From: UBA1672 sp033851915
GTDB lineage: Bacteria; Pseudomonadota; Alphaproteobacteria; Micavibrionales; Micavibrionaceae
Length of the DNA stretch: 64,000 nucleotides
Direction of reading: 5' to 3'
Assembly: GCA_033851915.1 (NCBI GenBank)
Contig: JAWSVM010000003.1
Coordinates: 372,001 to 436,000 of the forward strand
Part shown: in pieces, positions 45,330 to 54,206 of the stretch
Numbering within the stretch: the stretch's first letter is position 1
Layout: each line of letters starts with the position of its first letter
Translations under genes and position numbers: made by a program
The notes under the pieces: model-generated
Database searches by the model: none
What the model was told of the DNA's origin: nothing
What the model saw: only the letters and a program-made list of their open reading frames with translations

Positions 45330-46202
45330 CTAGCTGCGCACAAGTGTTTCGTAAGCTTCCCGCAGTTTTTTCGTGATTGGGCCAACGCTGTATTTATGAT
45401 CGTCAATTTGCCCAACTGCTGTGACTTCCGCGGCGGTTCCGGTAAGGAAAATTTCTTGAAACTCACTCAGCTCTTCCGGCTTGATATGGCGTTCCTCAAA
45501 GGGGATACCCATATCCTTCGCCAAAGCAATAACAGTCTGACGTGTTAAACCATTCAAAAAGCAATCAGGTGTTGGTGTGATAAGCGTGCCATCTTTAACA
45601 GCAAAGAGATTGGCGGCAGAGGCCTCGGCAACATATCCACGATAATCAAGCATCAATGCGTCATCAAAACCGTCATCTTCAACCGCATGTTTGGACATTG
45701 TCGCAATCATGTACAGGCCAGCGGCCTTGCTTTGTGTTGGCGCGGTATCTGCCGCAGGTTTGCGCCATTGTGATGTTTTTAGGGAAATGCCGGTATTGCG
45801 CTTTTCTGCATCAAAATATGTGCCCCATGCCCATGCAGCAACAGCAACATGTGTCTTGGTTAGCTTTGCAGAAACACCCATTTGTTCACCGCCGCGCCAT
45901 GCAACAGGGCGTATATAGGCACTGGTCAGGCCGTTTCTCTTGCAGATATCATATTTAATTTCCTCAAGCGCATCAACACTGAGCGGGATTTTCATGCCCA
46001 ATATTTCGGCTGACTTGTGAAAACGTTCTGAATGTTTGCGGCTTTCGAATATTTTGCCGTCATACATGCGTTCCCCTTCAAAAACGGAGCTGGCATAGTG
46101 CAGACCGTGGCTAAGGACGTGAATTTTAGCCTCTCTCCATGGTTTGATTTCACCATCAATCCAGATAAATCCGTCTCTTTCATCAAAAGGAAGTACTGAC
46201 AT
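45330..46202 (-). CDS. ilvE: Branched-chain amino acid aminotransferase
   Basis: PLP enzyme for the last step of leucine, isoleucine and valine synthesis. The 290-residue fold-type IV protein has FIWIDGEIKPWREAKIHVLSHGLHYASSVFEG at the N-terminus (read in parts), AYIRPVAWRG near residue 95, the Schiff-base lysine in QSKAAGLYM near residue 158, EASAANLFAV near residue 192 and FLTGTAAEVT near residue 250. It is divergent from the response-regulator gene, a pairing known from other alphaproteobacteria. Confidence 0.94.
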   Translation of the reverse strand: MSVLPFDERDGFIWIDGEIKPWREAKIHVLSHGLHYASSVFEGERMYDGKIFESRKHSERFHKSAEILGMKIPLSVDALEEIKYDICKRNGLTSAYIRPVAWRGGEQMGVSAKLTKTHVAVAAWAWGTYFDAEKRNTGISLKTSQWRKPAADTAPTQSKAAGLYMIATMSKHAVEDDGFDDALMLDYRGYVAEASAANLFAVKDGTLITPTPDCFLNGLTRQTVIALAKDMGIPFEERHIKPEELSEFQEIFLTGTAAEVTAVGQIDDHKYSVGPITKKLREAYETLVRS

Positions 46203-46283
46203 GTTTTGCGCCTTTCCTTGTTTACGCGATATTCTTTACCAAGTAAGCTATATTTGAAAAATAATTTTGTGTAAACATAGATC

Positions 46284-47003
46284 ATGACAAATTTGAATAA
46301 AGTAGAGGGCAAAAAAGCGGAGAAGTCACATATTCTTGTGGTGGATGACGATACCCGTATCTGCGATTTGGTGTCTCGTTTCCTGCACGAGCATGACTTT
46401 GTTGTTCTGACCGCAGAGGACGTGGCACAGGCAGAAGATATGCTTGTACATTTTGAATTTGATGCATTGGTTGTTGATGTGATGATGCCCGGAAAGACGG
46501 GCACTGAGTTTGTACAGGATTTGAGAGCGCGTGCGCAAGAGATACCGGTGTTGCTGCTAACGGCATTGGGGGAGGCGGAAGATAGAATATCAGGGCTAGA
46601 ATCCGGCGCGGATGATTATTTGTCAAAGCCGTTTGAGCCGATGGAGCTGGTGTTACGTTTGCGAGCAATATTGCGTAGAACGCAAAAGCCACAACGTGAC
46701 AGGGTTCTATACAAAATAGGCGTATGGCAATTCGATATCAAGCATGATGAGCTTAAAAACGGACAAAATGTGCTGCACTTAACCTCTATGGAGGCGAGTT
46801 TGCTGCGCGCTTTGGCTGAATCTTGTGGCGAAGTTGTCAGTCGTGATGACCTTGCGCAGCGATCAGGCTTGAGTACAGGGGGGCGCACAATTGATGTTCA
46901 GGTGACGCGCCTACGCCGCAAAATAGAAGAAGATACGAAAGCACCAAGATTTCTGCAAACGGTACGGGGCAAAGGGTATTTGCTGCGCGCGGAGAAGGTG
47001 TAG
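46284..47003 (+). CDS. OmpR-family response regulator
   Basis: A 239-residue two-component regulator. The receiver domain (residues about 15-130) has the acidic pocket VVDDD at 19-23, phospho-acceptor Asp65 in VVDVMMPG, Thr in LLTALG and Lys in LSKPFEP. The C-terminal winged helix ends in VTRLRRKIEED and VRGKGYLL. The histidine kinase follows after three bases. Targets are unknown; the adjacent divergent ilvE matches the petR-like arrangement of other alphaproteobacteria. Confidence 0.93.
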   Translation: MTNLNKVEGKKAEKSHILVVDDDTRICDLVSRFLHEHDFVVLTAEDVAQAEDMLVHFEFDALVVDVMMPGKTGTEFVQDLRARAQEIPVLLLTALGEAEDRISGLESGADDYLSKPFEPMELVLRLRAILRRTQKPQRDRVLYKIGVWQFDIKHDELKNGQNVLHLTSMEASLLRALAESCGEVVSRDDLAQRSGLSTGGRTIDVQVTRLRRKIEEDTKAPRFLQTVRGKGYLLRAEKV

Positions 47004-47006
47004 GGC

Positions 47007-48392
47007 ATGAAAAATCATCTTCAGCATGGTGTGGATAACACCACATCGAAAAAGAAAGGGCGTTGGATTAAACGGTTCGTACCACGGACATTGTTTGGTC
47101 GATCTCTGCTGATTCTGATTTTGCCGATCTTGATTATTCAGGCGATATCGATGTTTATATTCTTTGATCGCCATTGGAGCAAGATGACCTCTCGTCTCGC
47201 CTTTGCTGTCGCAGGTGAAATCTCTGTTTTATCATCCTATATTGATGAAGCTGACAACGATGAAATGGTGCAGAAAATTATTACTCTCGCGGAACAGCGG
47301 CTTGAGTTTCTGGTTACATTTGATCGTGGAGAAATCCCCCCTCCGAATGTCGTACCTTCTAACATTCTTGAAGGATGGGAGGGCATGGTGCGTAACTCTT
47401 TGATGCATGAATTGGATGACGCATTAGACTATCCTTTTACTGTCGATGTTGATTTTAAAGAAAAGTGGGCAGAGGTGCGTGTGCAGCTTTCAGGCGGAGT
47501 TTTGAATGTTGCTCTGCCGCAACGAAGATTGTTTTCATCAACAACATACATCTTTTTGATATGGGTGTTTTTTGCCTCGACAATATTGCTGGTTATTTCG
47601 ATTCTATTTATGCGCAATCAAATTCGCCCAATAAGGCGTTTGGCTATTGCTGCGGAACGTTTTGGCAAGGGGCGTAAAGTTGATAATTTTAAGGTTGAGG
47701 GCGCGAAGGAAGTGCGCCAAGCTGGGCAAGCCTTCCTTGATATGAAAATAAGGCTGCAACGACAAATAGCGCAGCGCACAGATATGCTGGCTGGCGTTTC
47801 CCATGATCTGAGAACGCCTTTGACGCGTCTGAAATTACAAGTCGCCATGATGGGGGATAGCCCTGACATTTATGATATTAAAAATGATATAAATGACATG
47901 GAAAAAATGATTGAAGGATATCTCAATTTTGTGCGCGGAGATGGCCGAGAAACCACAGTCTTAACAGATATTGCTGCGATGCTGCGTGATGTGACAACAT
48001 CAACAAAACGGCAGGGGTGTGATGTTGCGCTAATTTTAAATAATGTTTCTGATTCTATTCCTCTACGTCCGACGGCATTTAAGCGTTGTCTTAACAATAT
48101 TCTCAGTAATGCTGCTAAATATGCTGATTTTATTTGGGTGACGTTGGAGCATACCGGCGATGATGAAATTCACATTTTGATTGAGGATAATGGACCGGGA
48201 ATAGAAGACGATAAATTGGAAGAAGTCTTTCGTCCTTTCTATCGTGTAGACAGCTCGCGTAATGCCAGTACCGGCGGTGTTGGGTTAGGTTTGCCTATCT
48301 CTATGGATATTGTACATACACATGGCGGAAAAATATGGCTGGATAGAAGTGAACATGGTGGGCTTGCCGTTCATATTGTATTGCCAATCTAG
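47007..48392 (+). CDS. EnvZ-like sensor histidine kinase
   Basis: A 461-residue inner-membrane kinase. It has two membrane segments (about 34-54 and 180-202) around a periplasmic domain of about 125 residues, then HAMP. The dimerisation domain carries phospho-acceptor His266 in GVSHDLRTPLTRLKLQ. The ATPase domain has N-box NILSNAAKYA, G1 EDNGPGI and G2 GVGLGLPIS. It is the cognate kinase of the upstream regulator. A terminator hairpin follows. Confidence 0.93.
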   Translation: MKNHLQHGVDNTTSKKKGRWIKRFVPRTLFGRSLLILILPILIIQAISMFIFFDRHWSKMTSRLAFAVAGEISVLSSYIDEADNDEMVQKIITLAEQRLEFLVTFDRGEIPPPNVVPSNILEGWEGMVRNSLMHELDDALDYPFTVDVDFKEKWAEVRVQLSGGVLNVALPQRRLFSSTTYIFLIWVFFASTILLVISILFMRNQIRPIRRLAIAAERFGKGRKVDNFKVEGAKEVRQAGQAFLDMKIRLQRQIAQRTDMLAGVSHDLRTPLTRLKLQVAMMGDSPDIYDIKNDINDMEKMIEGYLNFVRGDGRETTVLTDIAAMLRDVTTSTKRQGCDVALILNNVSDSIPLRPTAFKRCLNNILSNAAKYADFIWVTLEHTGDDEIHILIEDNGPGIEDDKLEEVFRPFYRVDSSRNASTGGVGLGLPISMDIVHTHGGKIWLDRSEHGGLAVHIVLPI

Positions 48393-48430
48393 GGACATAC
48401 CACAGCGTGTGGTGATGTCTATCTTTTCTG
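48392..48430 (+). terminator. Terminator after the EnvZ-like kinase gene
   Basis: GACATACCACA and TGTGGTGATGTC form a long stem with a GCG loop and one bulge (48394-48419), followed by TATCTTTTCT. It ends the two-component operon before the PAS kinase gene. Confidence 0.65.
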
Positions 48431-48564
48431 CTTGTGCATGAGAATATAGAAAATTATCAGGGTTTTAATTGATTTTTCTTAAGTTACGTGTGGCGTATAT
48501 TAGCATTTAATGTAAACTAAATGAGTGTGTGCATTCCAATTCAAGAGAATCTTGATTTAAAAAT

Positions 48565-51135
48565 ATGAATAGAGAAAAAGGTAAACGGCGCAATAAGCCG
48601 AATAACAAATCCAGATCGTTGTGGCTGAACTCAGGTTTAGCGCAGGCGATGGTGCTGATGAACGGCATCATTGTAACGGTAACTGCTTTCTTGGTCTTTA
48701 ATCACTTCATTAATGCTATGTCCGTAGAGCAATATAAACGGACATCGGAAGATGCCGGCAGGGCCTTGGTTGAAGGTGTATCCAGTCTTGAAAATTCAAT
48801 GCGTTTAGTGACAAGCATTATCTTATTATCAGAGAGCAATGATAAGGATGCTCTTGTCTTGCAGCTTCGGCGTAATGTTCCTGATTTGAGTCGTTTTGAC
48901 CAAATCATATGGCTTTTTGAAGATGGCCCCGGAAATTGGCAATATGAAACGATATTTGAAACAACGCAATCGGGTTTGATATCAGCCGCACAATATCATC
49001 TTATTCCGGATCAGAAATTTATAATGAGGCTGATTAAGAACGGTGTGTTTAAGAATGATACCTTACATATCATTTCGGATTTCAATGGAATGGATTATGT
49101 GCAGGAAAAGACAGAACCTTTAACGATGGTGCGTTCTTTCGCGTTTGTTAAAACGGTAAAGGCAAATCAATCTTCTCGTGGCGTAGTTATTGGTGTGAGT
49201 CGCGCCGCTATGATTTTTGACCAAAATGTTATCTCGGAAAATAATGCTGTAGCCAGATTGACGATTCGCGATCTTGATTCTGGAAATCGTATATACCACA
49301 TGGATCGCAATATTAAGGATGAGCATAAAGTAGAAGAAATCACACAGAATTATAGTTTCTCTGTAGGTGATAGTGAATGGCAGGTTCTTCTTGAGTTTTC
49401 GAAAGGAAAGAACGCCATATTGTTGGAAAAAGTGCCCTACATTATTTTGTTCTTTGGCAGTGTCCTAACAGCTGTCGGTACGTTATTTATTCGCAACAAT
49501 CACAGGCAGTCAAAAAAACTGGCTGTCATGAACTCTGCTTTGGAGCAAAAAAACTATGAACTTCTCTCTGAGGTGAGTGAAAGAGAACGGCTGAACAGTG
49601 CTTTGGCCGTCGCTGAGAAGGATAATAGAGCTGTTATCGATTCAGTGCGTGATGTTATCTTTGAAACCGACACAGAGGGGATTGTGTTGTTTCTGAGCGC
49701 AGCATGGCACCAAATAACAGGTTTTGAAGTTGAGCGCTCAAGGGGGAGTGATTTATTCTCGATACTCTATCCTGAGGATCAGGAGAAGCAACGCCATGAT
49801 TATGCTTTGTTTATCAAAGGGCAAAAGCAGGCTTACAATACGTTTACACGATTGCGTATTTCTGATGGAACATTCAGAGCGGTTGAGCTTTCTATATCGA
49901 TGATCCGTCGTGATAAGAATAACAATTTGCGCGTAGTTGGAACAATCACGGATGTTGAGGAACGCCGCAGAGCAGAGCGCGCCTTGGCCGAAGCAGAGAA
50001 AAAGTACCGTATGATCGTTGAAAATGCGGCAGGCGGGTTGTATCAATTAACTCCCGAAGGGATATATCTGAGTGCAAACCCTGCGATGGCGCGTGTGTTA
50101 GGATATGAAAGTTCCACGGATATGCTGCGCGCTATTAAGAATGCACATGGTTTTGTTTATCCGGACAAGGCCGAGCGTAAGAAATTCATGGAGATGTTGA
50201 GGGCACAAGGGCAAATCTTTGGCTACGAGATACAGGTCCTAACCAAAGATGGAGCAAAGATATGGGTGCGCGAGAATATCCGTCTGGTTAAGGATGAGCA
50301 AAATAATGATCTCTATTATGAGGGCTCTATGGAGGATATCACGCAGCGTAAAGAAGCAGACATCGCTCTCCTAGAGGCTAAAATGCAATCAGACATGGCC
50401 AACCGTGCCAAAACTGAATTTATCGCAAATATGAGTCATGAGTTAAGAACACCGCTTAATGCCATTATCGGGTTCTCCGATATTATGAAGAATGAGGTTA
50501 TGGGGCCTTTGGGGCAGGACATGTATAAAGATTATGTCACTGATATTCACAGTAGCGGTGAAGGGTTGCTTAAAATTATCAATGAAATCCTTGATATTTC
50601 GAAAATTGAGTCAGGGGATCGTGAGCTGAATGAAAGTGAATTCTCGGCGGCAGATGTTTTGAATACTTGCCTCGAACTCTTCGATTCTCGCGTGCAGGAG
50701 AAAAATATAATATTGATGAATGAAGCGAAAGATATACCTCATATTCTGGGAGAAGAGCTCTCAATCAAGCAGGTTATCAGCAATATCTACACAAATGCCA
50801 TTAAATATACGCCCAAGGATGGGCGCATCACCCTATTTTCAAACTATGATATTGACGGCGCATTCCGTTTGTCTATCACGGATACGGGGATAGGAATGAG
50901 TGAACGTGAAATTAGCAAAGCGTTATCGCCCTTTGGGCAAGTTGATAATTCTCTGGATCGCACCGGTGCAGGGGTTGGCCTTGGTTTGCCCTTGGCGCAG
51001 GCAATCATGGGCATACATGGCGGGCGTATAGAGATATTATCTGAAAAATCGATAGGAACGACAGTGACACTTTTCTTCCCGAGCGAACGTGTGATTAGGA
51101 AAAAGAATAAGGTAACAGGGGATGTTGAGGCTTAA
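48565..51135 (+). CDS. PAS-domain hybrid-free sensor histidine kinase, 856 aa
   Basis: A membrane kinase with a first membrane segment near residues 27-50, an extracytoplasmic sensor region of about 240 residues, and a second segment near 292-312 (IILFFGSVLTAVGTLFI). A coiled-coil linker, two PAS/PAC domains (about 350-475 and 475-600) and the catalytic core follow. Phospho-acceptor His625 lies in NMSHELRTPLNAIIGFSDIM. The following NEVMGPLG resembles PleC/DivJ-like alphaproteobacterial kinases. The ATPase has GIGMSEREI and GVGLGLPLAQ. There is no receiver domain and no adjacent response regulator, so it is an orphan kinase. The signal is unknown. Confidence 0.88.
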   Translation: MNREKGKRRNKPNNKSRSLWLNSGLAQAMVLMNGIIVTVTAFLVFNHFINAMSVEQYKRTSEDAGRALVEGVSSLENSMRLVTSIILLSESNDKDALVLQLRRNVPDLSRFDQIIWLFEDGPGNWQYETIFETTQSGLISAAQYHLIPDQKFIMRLIKNGVFKNDTLHIISDFNGMDYVQEKTEPLTMVRSFAFVKTVKANQSSRGVVIGVSRAAMIFDQNVISENNAVARLTIRDLDSGNRIYHMDRNIKDEHKVEEITQNYSFSVGDSEWQVLLEFSKGKNAILLEKVPYIILFFGSVLTAVGTLFIRNNHRQSKKLAVMNSALEQKNYELLSEVSERERLNSALAVAEKDNRAVIDSVRDVIFETDTEGIVLFLSAAWHQITGFEVERSRGSDLFSILYPEDQEKQRHDYALFIKGQKQAYNTFTRLRISDGTFRAVELSISMIRRDKNNNLRVVGTITDVEERRRAERALAEAEKKYRMIVENAAGGLYQLTPEGIYLSANPAMARVLGYESSTDMLRAIKNAHGFVYPDKAERKKFMEMLRAQGQIFGYEIQVLTKDGAKIWVRENIRLVKDEQNNDLYYEGSMEDITQRKEADIALLEAKMQSDMANRAKTEFIANMSHELRTPLNAIIGFSDIMKNEVMGPLGQDMYKDYVTDIHSSGEGLLKIINEILDISKIESGDRELNESEFSAADVLNTCLELFDSRVQEKNIILMNEAKDIPHILGEELSIKQVISNIYTNAIKYTPKDGRITLFSNYDIDGAFRLSITDTGIGMSEREISKALSPFGQVDNSLDRTGAGVGLGLPLAQAIMGIHGGRIEILSEKSIGTTVTLFFPSERVIRKKNKVTGDVEA

Positions 51136-51152
51136 GTCAGGTACTTGAAGCC

Positions 51153-51800
51153 TTAGAACATGCTGATATTCATCTCTTCAAGATCATCATCATCCATATC
51201 CAAAACTGATTTTGCGACTTGGTAAGAAAACCCTGCGCGGGCAAATACACCGAGAGCTTTCTTCATATTCTGTTCTTCACCGATAAAATAGGGGCCGAGC
51301 TTTTTCTTTCTGGCAAGGCGTAGAGCGGCGGTCATCTCTGCGCTTTCTGCGTTATCGTGTGATTCATTATCGAGCTTTTCCAAAGTTTCTATCGTTTGAT
51401 CCGGCGCAATGCCTTTCATGCGCATTTTGTTCACGATCGCGCTGCGTGACTTTCCTTTGCGTCGCAGCGATGTGACAAGCCCATTCGTGTAGACAGTGTC
51501 ATCCAGCAGGTTTGTGCGCTCAAACTTATCAGCCAGTGCATGAACCATGATAATGCATTCATCATAATCTTGATCTGTGTGATGCATGCAAGAACGCTTT
51601 ACCTTGCGCGACATAACGAAAATGAAATGCTTTTTACTTGCCGCAAAGCGTTCCAGATAATATAAGCCGGAATTATGGAGATAGCTCTCACTGATCTTTC
51701 TAGGAGGGCGTCTTTCACGTTGCCCCGCATTTTTATAATTTTGTTTATTCGTGCGCTTTTGTGGTTTGATCTTTGTTTGATCTGATTTATGCTGAAACAT
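51153..51800 (-). CDS. recX: Regulatory protein RecX
   Basis: Inhibits or modulates RecA filaments. The 215-residue protein starts with a basic, Gln-rich extension (about 45 residues), then three-helix repeats typical of RecX. These include YLHNSGLYYLERFAASKKHF, TSLRRKGKSRSAIVNKMRMKG near residue 110, and a C-terminal FARAGFSYQVAKSVLDM. The start is placed at MFQHK (51800); one at 51806 is equally possible. recA is not adjacent. It is divergent from the ABC-2 permease gene with 38 bases between. Confidence 0.88.
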   Translation of the reverse strand: MFQHKSDQTKIKPQKRTNKQNYKNAGQRERRPPRKISESYLHNSGLYYLERFAASKKHFIFVMSRKVKRSCMHHTDQDYDECIIMVHALADKFERTNLLDDTVYTNGLVTSLRRKGKSRSAIVNKMRMKGIAPDQTIETLEKLDNESHDNAESAEMTAALRLARKKKLGPYFIGEEQNMKKALGVFARAGFSYQVAKSVLDMDDDDLEEMNISMF

Positions 51801-51838
51801 ATTCAAAACTCCATAGAAGCAGTGTTACAGATACAGCT

Positions 51839-52639
51839 ATGACAAATCAATTCCCGCAGGGGCGAAAAATCCAAGGTATTAACAAAATAGGCCTGTTTAC
51901 GCTCATCCGGCGTGAGGTTTCCAGGTTTTTAAATGTTTATACCCAAACTGTATTGGCACCCGTGGTGACAACATTGATGTTCTACACTGTCTTTGCTTTG
52001 GCTTTTGGCGGAATAGGGCGCGAAATGAACGGTATATCGTTCTTGGCGTTTCTTGCGCCGGGGTTGATTATGATGACCATGGTGCAAAATTCTTTTGCGA
52101 ATACATCCTCCTCGCTGGTGATCTCGAAAGTGCAGGGGAACATTGTTGATGTTCTTATGCCGCCCTTATCGGCAATGGAGATCTATACAGGTTATGCAAC
52201 CGGAGCTGTTATTCGCGGCTTAACCGTTGGTTTTTGTACAACAATAGTGTTAAGCATTTTTGCGCCAATACAAATACATTCATTGTCTGCGATTATTGCT
52301 TTTGCATTCTTAGGAACCCTAATGTTGGGTAATCTTGGGATTGTTGCAGGGATTTGGGCTGATCGCTTCGATCACATTGCTGCAGTAACCAATTTTGTTG
52401 TGATGCCGATGACGTTCTTATCAGGCACATTTTATAGCATAGATGTTCTGCCGGGAATGTGGCAAAATCTCGCGCGGTTTAACCCTTTCTTCTACATGAT
52501 TGATGGTTTCCGTTATGGCTTTACCGGACAAACAAACGGGAATGTTATTGTTGGGCTTGTTTTATTGTCATTGTGTAATATTGGATTAATCGCTTTGGCT
52601 TATCGAATGATAAAAACGGGCTATAAAATAAAATCGTAG
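51839..52639 (+). CDS. ABC-2 type transporter permease
   Basis: A 266-residue membrane protein with six likely segments. It has LIRREVSRFLNVYTQTVLAPVV at the N-terminus, FLAPGLIMMTMVQNSFANTSSSLV near residue 74, and the late FNPFFYMIDGFRYGF typical of the NodJ/YadH/KpsM-like group. The usual ATPase gene is not adjacent, so the partner is elsewhere or shared. The substrate is unknown; lipids, polysaccharides or drugs are typical. The start at 51839 removes 22 upstream residues that would cover the recX promoter. hslO follows 22 bases downstream. Confidence 0.85.
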   Translation: MTNQFPQGRKIQGINKIGLFTLIRREVSRFLNVYTQTVLAPVVTTLMFYTVFALAFGGIGREMNGISFLAFLAPGLIMMTMVQNSFANTSSSLVISKVQGNIVDVLMPPLSAMEIYTGYATGAVIRGLTVGFCTTIVLSIFAPIQIHSLSAIIAFAFLGTLMLGNLGIVAGIWADRFDHIAAVTNFVVMPMTFLSGTFYSIDVLPGMWQNLARFNPFFYMIDGFRYGFTGQTNGNVIVGLVLLSLCNIGLIALAYRMIKTGYKIKS

Positions 52640-52661
52640 AGAACTGTTTGAGAATAAACAT

Positions 52662-53591
52662 ATGAGTGAAGATAATTTCTTTCAAATATTCCAGCTTGAA
52701 ACGTCGCATATCAGAGGGCGCATCATCAGAATGGGCAGTGTTCTGGATGAGATACTGGATGCGCATGATTATCCGCTGCCTATCGCGCATTTAGTGGCAG
52801 AAACCATCGTGTTATCTTTGGCGCTGTCTTCGATGCTGAAATATGAGGGGATATTTACATTACAGGTGCAAGGCGATGGGCCATTGAAAATGCTGGTCTG
52901 TGATGTGACCAGTGCAGGCGTTGTGCGTGCGTGCGCTTCGTTTGACACAGAGCGATTTCAAAATTCGAGAGAGCAGCTCGCCGCGCTTAAAACCACTGAA
53001 AGTTCGCAAAATCATCTCGCGCAATATTTGGGAAAAGGCTATATTTCCTTTACGGTTGATCAGGGAAAGCATACAGATCGTTACCAAGGCATTGTTGAGC
53101 TTAAGGGCTCTTCCATGGTCGATTGTGTGCAGCATTACTTCGTACAGTCGGAGCAAATTGGCACAGGCATTAAAATGGCCGTTGGCAAGCGTGACGGTAA
53201 ATGGCGCGCCGGTACAATAATGCTGCAGCATATGCCTGAGGACGAAAAAAATATTCAGGCCGGTTTTGGTAATCTCGGTGAAGATGATTGGCGTCGTGCG
53301 ATGATTTTGCTCGATAGCTGCACGGAAGATGAATTTCTTGACCCTTCCTTGAGTACCGATGATTTGCTTTTACGCTTGTTTCATGAAGAGGGCATTCGTG
53401 TCTATGATCGCCATGAGATCAAGAAGGGATGCCGTTGTGACGCTGAACGTGTTGAAAACATCCTCTATTCCATGACGGAAGATGATATTGACCATATGAA
53501 TACTGATGGCAATATAGAAATGACCTGTGAATTTTGTAGCCGCATTTATACCTTTGATACAAAGGATGTTCTGCGTAAAATAAAGAAATAG
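52662..53591 (+). CDS. hslO: Redox-regulated chaperone Hsp33
   Basis: A cytoplasmic holdase activated by oxidation. The 309-residue protein has the N-terminal core (RGRIIRMGSVLDEIL, VQGDGPLKMLVCDV) and the C-terminal redox switch. In the switch the zinc is held by CxC in KGCRCDAERV and CxxC in TCEFCSRIY near residue 292. All four cysteines are present, so it should be functional. Confidence 0.95.
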   Translation: MSEDNFFQIFQLETSHIRGRIIRMGSVLDEILDAHDYPLPIAHLVAETIVLSLALSSMLKYEGIFTLQVQGDGPLKMLVCDVTSAGVVRACASFDTERFQNSREQLAALKTTESSQNHLAQYLGKGYISFTVDQGKHTDRYQGIVELKGSSMVDCVQHYFVQSEQIGTGIKMAVGKRDGKWRAGTIMLQHMPEDEKNIQAGFGNLGEDDWRRAMILLDSCTEDEFLDPSLSTDDLLLRLFHEEGIRVYDRHEIKKGCRCDAERVENILYSMTEDDIDHMNTDGNIEMTCEFCSRIYTFDTKDVLRKIKK

Positions 53592-53630
53592 AAATGATAT
53601 AATTCGTATGACCTATAGAAAGAAAATATT

Positions 53631-54200
53631 TTGAAACGCAATATTATACTCTTTAGTGCTTTGGTGCTTGGTGCCTGTAATCCAATATATACTGGAGGCG
53701 GCGAGCCTTTGGCACAAATGACATTCGATCATGTAAGGACTTATCCTGTTTATGTGGCTTCATATGAAGCTGTAGCACTCGTTAGATCAGGAGAGCCTGA
53801 CTTGCCGGAAGGGTTTGTTGCTGACCCAGCAGAGTTGGTGCATGATTATCTGAAAAGTCGTTTTGAAGCATCTGGTTCACAAGGGAAGTTACGTGCAGTC
53901 ATTAACGGTGTTTCTGTTAAACATGAAGTTGTACGCTCAAAAAACAAATTGGGGGCGGCGTTGAACGTCGCTAATATGGATCACTATATGGTTCGTGTGG
54001 GCATTACTTTAGAGAATTTTGGAATTGCCGAGCAGCCAAACCAAAGCATAAAATTGACGGCATATCGGAACCTTTATATTTCAGAGTATAGTTCTCTTGT
54101 TGAACGAGAAAAGGCACAAATGATGGTTTTGGATAAGCTAATAGATGATCTGGATAGATCTATTCGTGCGGTGCTGAAAGATAAACTCAATATTCTATAA
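53631..54200 (+). CDS. Lipoprotein of unknown function, 189 aa
   Basis: Starts at a TTG with an AGAAAG-like site upstream. The signal peptide MKRNIILFSALVLGAC ends in lipobox LGAC (Cys16). The mature protein begins NPIYTGGGEPLAQM and has the pattern YPVYVASYEAVALV. The last third is helical and charged (KLIDDLDRSIRAVLKDKL). This resembles uncharacterised alphaproteobacterial lipoproteins but I cannot name the family. It converges with trkH, with six bases between the stops, and follows hslO. Confidence 0.72.
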   Translation: MKRNIILFSALVLGACNPIYTGGGEPLAQMTFDHVRTYPVYVASYEAVALVRSGEPDLPEGFVADPAELVHDYLKSRFEASGSQGKLRAVINGVSVKHEVVRSKNKLGAALNVANMDHYMVRVGITLENFGIAEQPNQSIKLTAYRNLYISEYSSLVEREKAQMMVLDKLIDDLDRSIRAVLKDKLNIL

Positions 54201-54206
54201 GCGTGG

